From NCBI GenBank assembly GCA_932521035.1, contig OW051493.1, positions 1,550,001-1,614,000 of the forward strand: a DNA stretch of 64,000 nt. The letters run 5' to 3'. How positions within the stretch are numbered: position 1 is the stretch's first letter; the number at the start of each line of letters is the position of its first letter. The notes under the pieces were generated by a model. The model ran no database searches and was not told where the DNA came from. It worked only from the letters and a program-made list of their open reading frames with translations. The position numbers were made by a program, and so were the translations under genes. Shown piece after piece: positions 55,640 to 64,000 of this stretch. Origin of the DNA: Oscheius dolichura (taxonomy: Eukaryota; Nematoda; Chromadorea; Rhabditida; Rhabditidae).

Positions 55640-56750
55640 GCTGAAACGTCGCGGGTGAGGGGCGCCAGTCTAAAAATGGGCGATTACTCCTCTAATGCAT
55701 TTGAACCCAACGTTTCCCGCCTGCTCATCAGCCAATTCCTCCTTGACCATATTCAGAGCTCCTTTCATTTGGATACGAAAAGGATTAGTCTCTCTAAATT
55801 GAGGTAAAAACAGAAAAAAGAGACCTACTTGGGGAGCAGACAACCGGGAACAATTAACCGGCCCTACCTGCAGCAATCTGTCGGGTAAGCAACGGGGGAG
55901 ACGGCTATTTTGTGCTCATGGAGCAGGATAATATCTTCCGACCGCTGTCGCAAATTATCCTCGGGGATCTACGAAGGGGCCTGGTTGTTTGAGAGACCGA
56001 GAAAGGGATGCGGAACGGATAGAACCAGGGCGAATCATCGGGTACTTGCCGGCTTTAACTGACTTCTTCTCCTCATCTATTTTTCGGCTTCTACAGACAT
56101 AGAGTTACAGTTTGGTGTATAATACGACTAGAAGGGCCCAGTATTTATGAGCGGCGCCTTGGCAGGCCAGCGGCCGGCCGACACCCCCGTTTTGTGTTGG
56201 CGGAGGCTCCGCGTTTGAAACTCCCCTGTTCTGTTGGTTTTGTCGAAATCCCCGGCTTTGACAAAACAAACTCTGAGCCATTCTGACCGTTGGCTGACCA
56301 AACCCGGCTGGCTATGGGGAAGGAATCATAATTCAGTCAAGTGCTGTCGATTCCTTACTGTGACGCTCCAAAAATTCAGAAAAAGTTCAGCCAGGAGACG
56401 GCGAAAAACGTCATCGACTGAGCCTACTCTCACCGCACAAGTTCAAAAAACGTTGTGTAATCCCTTGAACCTTTGAGGCTTCATTAATCCTCACGCCTTC
56501 ACTCCCAGATTTTTTCATATAGCAAACGGTGCTGAGCAAAAATTATCGGTTCGAATGAGCCTCTCGACTCCCTCGCTCAAAAAAAGCGTCGGTCACACAT
56601 TACAAATTACTATAAAAAGGTGTCAAACATTTTCAATGAAGAAAAAAAAATTTGGTACAATCGGGTAATTTACGTGATTTGCTTTCAACTTTCCTCATTG
56701 GAAACCATTTTATATACTAAAAAATAGCCTTTTGTTTACCTAGAGCTCAA
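55640..56750. other. Intergenic, little recognised
   Basis: A minus-strand open piece near 55870-55670 (MKGALNMVKEELADEQAGN) looks protein-like and may be another family exon. The rest shows no assignable feature. Confidence 0.3.
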
Positions 56751-56754
56751 AATT

Positions 56755-57720
56755 ATTTACTAATAATGCTTCGTTGTTTGGTACCCGACCAAGTTTCCCT
56801 TATAACCGCGAAAGCGTCTCTCCCCTGTATCGGCCTGTCCCCTCGGAAGAAGTTGCCCAGCTATAACAAACAGGGCCGACGTGTCCCTTATCAGCTGGCT
56901 TGTGCCCGCGTTGAATGTTCCTCAAAGAACCGAAGAGAAGTTCATCCACTATCTCGTTTTCCCTTCTTTCCTACTTTCTTATTATCCTCGAATGTGAGAG
57001 GAACTGAACCCACTAATTTGCCACATAATTCCTTCATAAAAGCCCCCTCGCCCTCCTCCCATACTTTCTGGACTATCCGTGTTTATTCCATCGTGCCTGC
57101 CCATTTTTTGGTACCTTTGAAGAAGTAAAAGCCACTGCAGTAATTTCCAGTGTCTGCTCAGAATAAATTCAAATTCCACGTTAGAAATTGATAAGGCTCA
57201 GCAGAAATCGATCAGAAACCTTTTATCACTGCGTCTTTGGCCAAATTCAGTCATTCTCAACTTTAAAATCTGTGAGGCACCACTTCGAAACACAAAATAA
57301 GGTGGTACAACTGTTTTGGCAGCACCCATTCATTGGTTTTCAAAATCTGGCCAACGAGTGTGGTGCTGGTGCAACGCGACAGTGTGGGAAAGCATATCAG
57401 TGAGAAATTCAAGCAGCAGCAGACTTTTGACTCGGTCATTTCGCTCTCTAACTTTTCTATTTATCCCTTTATTCCTATTTAGACTAAACAAGAATTGGTT
57501 ACAATGTACTGTGGTTATTCTGGGTGTAAAGAACGAGTAGGTTCGAGGAAATGCAATCATAATGTATAGTTGGCGCAATATTGTTGATATCATGGCCCCT
57601 GTTTAGACTCACCAAGCAAGAACTAACCAAACCCCCAACACGAATACTTACGAGAATAGTAGCAAAAGTGGAAATGCTGGAAATAACTCAAGGTGAGCAC
57701 GTATTATCATAAAAACGGAA
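56755..57720 (+). repeat. Segmental duplicate of 26990-27720 and part of 29370-29800
   Basis: Upstream block of gene H. The first part equals the G upstream region. From about 57400 it switches to match 29330 onward, so the intervening 1.7 kb of G is missing here. Confidence 0.8.
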
Positions 57721-59550
57721 AACAGATCGACCAGTGGAATTCAAGAAAACACGTATGATGGAAAAACGCGTAAATTAGACGAATACTCTCCTATTAATAG
57801 CAAATACAAAGGAGCATTAATTATGAGAAATGTCGACAATCCAAGGTACGAGAGAACAGTCCTAATTCTCAATGTTTTATAGTGAAAGTGCCCCGCTAAT
57901 TTTTTCTTAGAAATTGCGACTCCCAGTAAAGACGAGAGCAGACCAGCAGGGTCGAACAGGTTAGTTTTATGAAGGTGGTGCTTGATTTGATAGAATTTCA
58001 AAAGTAGAGGACGTAATGCATGCATCGAAGTGCACTCTTTCGCCAGGAGTTCCAATTTAGGCTGCTTGCCAGAGCCGAGTGTCTCCCGATCCACAATGTA
58101 CAGGACACCCTCAACATCAACCGAACACAACAACTTGTGACAATCTTGGCGAAACCTTTGGCAGAGATAGCTCGGAATCATCTCGTAAATATGAACATGG
58201 CTGGGGAGTACATGAAACAGGCTTGTTTTTTCAGCGTACCCAATTTTATTGATTTCAGGTCAAAGGCATGCAAAACTGCACGTCTAATTTACAATACCAG
58301 GTCACCAAGAAGATTGTGGGTATTTTAAATTACACAGAAACGAAGATTTAGATCATCCTAGAGTTCAGAAAGCGGGCGAAGCCGCGCACCGTGTGCAAAT
58401 CTCCGAAATGTACCATCTGGCAAAAGAGACCGAATGAATGGACACCTGACCACCGGATATGCCATGATGAAGGGGATACAGACACGTCTCCCGTGCCTTT
58501 TTCCACAAAGAATTGGTCTTACTGTATGGCTTGTGGCTGTCATAAGAAGAACCATGAGCATCAGCTATATCAAAGTGAGACGAGGGTGGAAGAGGTAAAA
58601 TAGCCAACGGGGAAATAATGTGACTATAGATGGTGGATAAACGGGCTCAATATGAACTGGAAGACGTCGCTCAGAGGGCAGGAAATGTGAAGAAAGTTCT
58701 AGAAGAGGAACAGCAGAAGGTACCGTCTTTCCCATGCAAATAGCCACGTAACATATCCCCCGTCAAAGTTTGTAGGGCTACAGATTCGGTTGAGTTGGTT
58801 GAGATGTGACTGGGTTCATTAGAATCGTCTTTTCGTGCTCTCCAACTGGGTCTTTGAATTTTTCAATTCGACCAAGAAATGGCTGAGATACGGACACAAA
58901 CACCCCGTCTAAAATCAAACGGGCGCGCCTGAAATTTTGCGTTTTGCCCTTCCTAACAAAACGCCGTCTTTTAGGATAAACAGCTGGAACTTGAACACGA
59001 CTTGATCCGCGATTTCTGCGCCGAGGCGGCTGTATTCCTCCTGAAAAACTCAGCAGAGGACCCATACCTTCTACAGATCCAAAATATGGTCACTGATGAG
59101 GTTAATCGGCCTCTTATTTTCATATTCTCGATTCAGGAGACTAAAATGAAGCTTGGAGAAGTCGCTGATATGTACTATGGGCTGTTGGCCTTTTTGGAAC
59201 AATATAAGGAAAAGGTATGGCCAATTTCCAATAGATATTCCCAATATTTTCGCAAAAGTCGAGTGGGTCCTCTAATTCTGGGAATAGCCGTTGGAAATGT
59301 GTCTTATCTAATCCCGCAGCGCAGGAAAAGTTCCATATTTCAGGTGAAAAAAGTACAGGAAGATATTCAGGAAGGGAGAAGGAGTCCAGTGGTGGCTTGC
59401 GAGGTATAGTACCCTTTATATAGATACAAATCTCTTTAGCTGATGCACAAAATGGACAGCTTGACCCTTCAGCCGCATTCTGGAGAACAAGTGAAGCGGC
59501 TGAGGGCAATTTGCCAGGATCATATCAAAGAATTGGAGCAGAAGGTCTAA
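57600..59550 (+). CDS. Gene H: AIG1-GTPase-associated-type Cys/His and coiled-coil protein, shorter paralogue of G
   Basis: Exons recognisable by comparison with G: Ser/Asn-rich linkers at 57606-57690 and 57730-57845, then LARAECLPIHNVQDTLNINR with PLAEIARNHLVN (58060-58190). The Cys/His cluster follows (58350-58595; RTVCKSPKC, CMACGCHKKNHEHQ). Coiled-coil exons lie at 58630-58719, 58975-59100, 59138-59215, 59345-59402 and 59440-59550, ending HIKELEQKV. The acceptor lost in G is intact here (CTATAG before VDKRAQYELEDV). The 58060-58190 part matches the degenerate minus-strand copy at 55 kb and the rest matches G, so H is a mosaic. No P-loop domain is visible, so a GTPase role is not supported here. 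Confidence 0.5.
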
Positions 59551-59790
59551 TAAATTAACAGCTCTAATATAATTTATTTAAACCGATCGAGAATAAATCA
59601 CAGAACCTATTGGGATCAAATGATTACCACGTGTTCCTAAAGTTTCAAACAATAAAAATGAATCAATTATTGGGAAAATTAATTTGTTTTCTTCTCCGAA
59701 TTGAGGTCCATAAGATGGTGAAGGTTAAGATATTCCTGTCGGACATCTTTGACAGTCTCCGCCTATTCCACGAGATCAGAAAATACTGAG
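58573..59790 (+). repeat. Left arm of the second inverted duplication
   Basis: Reverse complement of 62783-64000 over at least 1,218 bp with no difference noticed in the parts compared. The inner boundary is at GAAAATACTGAGAA. Confidence 0.9.
58743..58925 (+). repeat. Dispersed repeat R1, copy 5, in a gene H intron
   Basis: Same position relative to coiled-coil exons as in G; slightly shortened. Confidence 0.75.
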
Positions 59791-59870
59791 AAGTCCATGG
59801 GGAGGGGATTTTTGAACTCTGGATCATAGGAGGCAGTTGCAAACTGGATGAGTATCATGGCCAGCTGTTC
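59764..59870 (-). CDS. Terminal exon of an unrecognised minus-strand gene
   Basis: Acceptor CACTCCCAG then an open exon EQLAMILIQFATASYDPEFK ... PLPMDFSVFSDLVE and stop. The second-inversion boundary at 59790 cuts through it, so only its last codons are duplicated. The rest of the gene is not recognised. Confidence 0.35.
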
Positions 59871-60338
59871 CTGGGAGTGGGCCACTGTACAAGGAAGCCC
59901 TCATCACTGTCAGCATGGCCTCTTCTGATTGACAGCACCCGCCAGTGTTCCTTATTCCTCGTTTTAATGGTCTAAATGTCGCCGGTCTCAGCCTGAATCG
60001 TCAATAACTTCAGCCGTGGGTTTTCCAGGATCGGGGCGGTTTAACGGAACAGTGAGGGACCTAGGCGGGTTACTGTAGCAGAGGAAATTAGGGTGGTGAA
60101 ATTGGGTTTTTCATATAAAAAGCAGAAACCACCGTCAGAATCAGCGTAAGCCGGGTGAGTACCCGGTGAGGAAGAAAAGTTGGCCGAGAAAAATCACTCT
60201 AGAGGCCAAAACATCCCATTTCTACCAGAAAAACGGCGTTTTTGGGTCCATACATGGGCAACGCCATGGCGCCGCCATTTCTGGCATCTCAAAATTTTCC
60301 AAGACATTTGTAACTATATTATAACACACTTTTTTCAG

Positions 60339-62296
60339 GAGAATTTTACCGCCCATTCTAATGAGAGGGGAAACATCGAATACAACGCAGCGTTAATTTG
60401 TTTCCTTGAGCTAGTCGAAAATTTTATTGTGCAGTACTTGCGCGTAAGGCGAATAACGTCTGATCAAGTACAGCTGGTGGTAGAAAGATTGATGAAATTG
60501 AAGAAAATCTCCTTCACAATACATAATATGCGTTCACGGGAATTTCTGAATCTGGATGTTGTGAGAGTGGGGCCATTGCTTTTCAGACAGGCCTTCCTTT
60601 CAGAAGATCTCTTCTATAACCTCACGCAACTGCAGCACCCGTGATGGTGATGAGAAGAGAATTCTTGACGCGATGAGAAACAAAAAGAACGTGCACTTGG
60701 TGGATTCGCAGCTGACTGCCTCTAGCGTCTGGAGAATAGTGAACAGTATTTATGAGGTTAGCGCCTGCTTTTTTTTGTCTTGAAAGATCGAACATTCAGA
60801 ATTGGACAGAAGAGACCGATGTCCCTGATTCAGTTTATATAGAATATATGGAAAATGAGCATTATATTAATTTGGATCTAGCCCACGAATATGCTCATCT
60901 TTTACCGAAGGACGCTGTCTATTTTGGATGTTTTATGAAACAATGGCAGAGTGAAATTTTTCTAGGCGAACGTACTACCAGGGTTAGTTCCAGTAAAACT
61001 CTGAAATTATCAACAGTGTTAAAAAAATATATCAACAGCTGTAAATCAAGGCTGCGCAATGTTGAATTTTTGGCTCGATTTGCTATCAATATTTTTCAAC
61101 TTTCCATATTGAGATCGAGGGGGTTCATATTGAGTCGGTCGATATAAAACTTCTATGCTTCAAATGTAAACGCTCAATATACGGTTGCCCGACTTCAAAA
61201 ATAAGCGAAAATGTGGATTTACTACTTTTTTACAACTCTAACAAGGGAGTAGTGACGCCAAGAACGTTACAAGAACGGCCGTCGAAACGTGAACCACGAA
61301 TGCAGCGACTAAAAATGTGAAACAGTAGCCTAGTGGATAGTAGTTCCCGCTATGTATCTTTTGCGTTTTTTGATCTCGAGTTCGATCCCCCCAGATATCA
61401 ACTGCATTTTTTTCAATTTTTCCTGGTGCTTCCAGTTTGTTTGGCATAGCCTTTCTTTTATAGACGGTCATCTAATTTGCTATACAAAATAATAAAGAGA
61501 ATAGTGGAGATTGATATTATCCTTTTGATATGGGGAAGAGACCTCTCCGGGGTTCCGGATTTATGAGTTGCGGCGATAAAAATCAGGAAACAAAAAGCCA
61601 GCCTAAAGTTAAAACATTCCTTTGTACGAAGTACAGTAATCATCGCCGAACTATCAAAACAGCTTTGCAAAAAAGCAAAAATGTCGTTACCGCCTCCAGG
61701 ATTCGAACATGTGACCTTCCAACGCTGTGGCGCGGCTCCGCACTACACCATCCGGCCATTTCGTCTCTCTGAATATCGAGCTTGATATGCTCGATACTCG
61801 ATTCGATATATCGCGCAGCCCTGGTGTAAATAGACAGCTTGAAAAAAAAACACCGCTTGAAAAAAAAAAGTATCCAAATTCTCTTTTTTTCAGACCATTA
61901 AAAGGGATATTTGGATTGACAAAACAGAAGAATATTGGCGAATAATCAGGATTGAGCGAGGCCTTGGTACGTTCCTTTTTGTTCGCGAATCTTTTATAAT
62001 TTACATTTTTCAAAATGATTTGGATATTTGTTACAGTAAACGTCAAGAACTTTTCAGACAGCATACTGGATATCGTTGATTTCCACGTGAAAATTGCACG
62101 GTCCTGGGAACAATTGGTAATGATGCTACTCAATTTGATTGAAGCTTATACTCTGACTATGGTATTGGACTCTTCCTCGATATACGAACACCTCATAATG
62201 GTCGAACCCCTAGAGGAAACGAGGGAACTGATCAATCAAATTATTTATTTTCTTATACAATTTGTATCGTATTATATTCGAGACACTGGAGAGTAG
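60339..62296 (+). CDS. Gene J: unrecognised multi-exon gene inside the second inversion
   Basis: Five phase-consistent exons: 60339-60560, 60604-60756, 60800-60982, 61894-61966, 62037-62296, giving 295 codons and a stop. Translation is helix-rich and soluble-looking: NAALICFLELVENFIVQYLR, then SQLTASSVWRIVNSIYE, a charged segment (YIEYMENEHYINLDLAHEYA), WIDKTEEYWRIIRIERG, and a C-terminal helical bundle (LVMMLLNLIEAYTLTMVLD). No signal peptide or catalytic motif is seen in the available part. The first exon could not be placed; a TATA-like CATATAAAAAG lies at 60112. Intron 3 (911 nt) carries tRNA-like repeats. Family unknown. All splice sites and phases look maintained, so it is probably a live gene. 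Confidence 0.55.
61316..61400 (+). repeat. tRNA-derived remnant
   Basis: Has an A-box-like TAGCCTAGTGGATAG and a B-box-like GAGTTCGATCC 55 bp later, but acceptor ends do not pair. Likely a SINE or decayed tRNA. Confidence 0.45.
61685..61757 (-). repeat. tRNA-derived remnant
   Basis: Minus strand GGCCGGATGGTGTAGTGCGG (A-box) and ATGTTCGAATCC (B-box). The 5' end matches the split tRNA-like sequence at 40497. The T-stem and acceptor do not pair. Confidence 0.45.
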
Positions 62297-62782
62297 CGGG
62301 GACAGTTAGGGCGGGAAATCCTCATTCTCCCATCAAACGGTTTATTTGGCTGATTTGCCTACTGTAATTTTCGGCCTAATTGTTGCTTATCTTTCACCTC
62401 ATTTTACACGACTGCAATAGATTCACGTTTCCCAAATAAAACACCTACAAAAAAAGAACCAGTTCTATACAAAAAATTGGTGGTATCTCATGAAACCCTG
62501 ATCATCAAGCTCTCTCTATCAGGGTGTTTGGAAAGGGAGACATCCATATTCTTGTCTATCAGGGTGGATCATATCACTTTTCCTCATTTTCTCCCTACAA
62601 CCATAAAAACTTTGGCCTCCTCCAAAGAGTTCTTCTGAATCTCCATTTGGAATATCTGATGAGGATGATTGAGTTTTTATCACCAGTCAGGTTGCTGTTG
62701 TCTTTGGAACCTGCACATCTAATTGGAAGCAAGACCCAATTGGTTTCATGTGTAGAAGCGAGGCAGCCCTAATAAATCAATT
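62297..62782. other. Intergenic, nothing assignable
   Basis: Short open frame near 62530-62770 without splice context or family resemblance. Confidence 0.35.
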
Positions 62783-64000
62783 CTCAGTATTTTCTGATCT
62801 CGTGGAATAGGCGGAGACTGTCAAAGATGTCCGACAGGAATATCTTAACCTTCACCATCTTATGGACCTCAATTCGGAGAAGAAAACAAATTAATTTTCC
62901 CAATAATTGATTCATTTTTATTGTTTGAAACTTTAGGAACACGTGGTAATCATTTGATCCCAATAGGTTCTGTGATTTATTCTCGATCGGTTTAAATAAA
63001 TTATATTAGAGCTGTTAATTTATTAGACCTTCTGCTCCAATTCTTTGATATGATCCTGGCAAATTGCCCTCAGCCGCTTCACTTGTTCTCCAGAATGCGG
63101 CTGAAGGGTCAAGCTGTCCATTTTGTGCATCAGCTAAAGAGATTTGTATCTATATAAAGGGTACTATACCTCGCAAGCCACCACTGGACTCCTTCTCCCT
63201 TCCTGAATATCTTCCTGTACTTTTTTCACCTGAAATATGGAACTTTTCCTGCGCTGCGGGATTAGATAAGACACATTTCCAACGGCTATTCCCAGAATTA
63301 GAGGACCCACTCGACTTTTGCGAAAATATTGGGAATATCTATTGGAAATTGGCCATACCTTTTCCTTATATTGTTCCAAAAAGGCCAACAGCCCATAGTA
63401 CATATCAGCGACTTCTCCAAGCTTCATTTTAGTCTCCTGAATCGAGAATATGAAAATAAGAGGCCGATTAACCTCATCAGTGACCATATTTTGGATCTGT
63501 AGAAGGTATGGGTCCTCTGCTGAGTTTTTCAGGAGGAATACAGCCGCCTCGGCGCAGAAATCGCGGATCAAGTCGTGTTCAAGTTCCAGCTGTTTATCCT
63601 AAAAGACGGCGTTTTGTTAGGAAGGGCAAAACGCAAAATTTCAGGCGCGCCCGTTTGATTTTAGACGGGGTGTTTGTGTCCGTATCTCAGCCATTTCTTG
63701 GTCGAATTGAAAAATTCAAAGACCCAGTTGGAGAGCACGAAAAGACGATTCTAATGAACCCAGTCACATCTCAACCAACTCAACCGAATCTGTAGCCCTA
63801 CAAACTTTGACGGGGGATATGTTACGTGGCTATTTGCATGGGAAAGACGGTACCTTCTGCTGTTCCTCTTCTAGAACTTTCTTCACATTTCCTGCCCTCT
63901 GAGCGACGTCTTCCAGTTCATATTGAGCCCGTTTATCCACCATCTATAGTCACATTATTTCCCCGTTGGCTATTTTACCTCTTCCACCCTCGTCTCACTT
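62783..64000 (-). repeat. Right arm of the second inverted duplication, cut by the window end
   Basis: Mirror of 58573-59790, including R1 (reversed at 63655-63838). Confidence 0.9.
63026..64000 (-). CDS. Gene H', partial: coiled-coil exons of a third intact G-family copy
   Basis: Mirror of the H coiled-coil exons: the last exon starts at about 63135 and ends at HIKELEQKV with stop near 63024. AEAAVFLLKNSAEDPYLLQ lies at about 63550-63480, and the VDKRAQYELEDV exon at about 63945-63855 with an intact CTATAG acceptor. The Cys/His cluster would lie beyond the window. Orientation is opposite to H, so the two copies converge on gene J. Confidence 0.6.

Noticed and set aside
56766..57128. 120-codon gene upstream of H
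   Set aside because: The duplicate at 27006 is frameshifted by a short tandem duplication, and the translation has no recognisable feature; more likely the 5' non-coding region of the G/H family.
61685..61757. Functional tRNA gene
   Set aside because: A and B boxes are present but the T-stem and acceptor ends do not pair, so it was recorded only as a tRNA-derived remnant.

Overview
The window looks like a chromosome arm of a rhabditid nematode, most likely Caenorhabditis or a close relative. The basis is many 35-50 nt introns ending in TTTCAG, a probable trans-splice acceptor directly before a start codon, abundant CTACAGTA-type dispersed repeats and MITEs, and nematode gene families (vWA + C-type lectin, Srx-like receptor, double-RGS protein). 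Exon models were built by hand from splice signals, reading-frame phase and family motifs; no search was run.

Region 1 (about 0.5-18.6 kb) is a large inverted duplication. Arms of about 5.6 kb (about 1191-6803 and 12570-18178) each carry two secreted vWA/C-type-lectin genes in tandem, transcribed outward: gene A (signal peptide, two vWA-like domains, lectin, 585 aa) and gene B (signal peptide, one vWA, lectin, 355 aa). The 5.8 kb centre holds a chimeric third gene (C), in which a new signal peptide and cysteine-rich module are joined to a copy of the 3' half of A. It also holds a pair of overlapping out-of-frame ORFs and a secreted multi-exon gene (D). GATA-type sites (ACTGATAA) upstream of A suggest intestinal expression, which would suit an immune or mucosal lectin cluster.

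Region 2 (18.6-26.9 kb) holds a broken Srx-like receptor, a small Gly/Ala/Ser-rich secreted protein (minus strand), an LRAT/NlpC-P60-like gene, a short helical ORF (minus) and a complete mARC/MOSC-domain gene with a probable GC-AG intron. MITEs sit inside several introns.

Region 3 (26.9-34.5 kb) holds gene G, a many-exon gene whose C-terminus has a Cys/His cluster and coiled coil resembling nematode AIG1-GTPase-associated proteins. G has lost a splice acceptor, and its 3' end is fused to a copy of the gene-B 3' end. A TIR transposon and a short secreted-peptide ORF follow.

Region 4 (34.5-54.6 kb) is repeat-rich intergenic DNA followed by one gene with two RGS domains (8 exons, 385 aa). Its first intron is about 10.4 kb and full of MITEs, diverged tandem repeats, a tRNA-like sequence split by a transposon, and a promoter-like segment.

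Region 5 (54.6-64 kb) has further copies of the G family: a degenerate copy on the minus strand, gene H on the plus strand, and a second inverted duplication (arms at least 1,218 bp, 58573-59790 and 62783-64000, running off the window). The second inversion encloses an unrecognised multi-exon gene (J). The main theme is recent inverted and chimeric segmental duplication reshaping two fast-evolving families.
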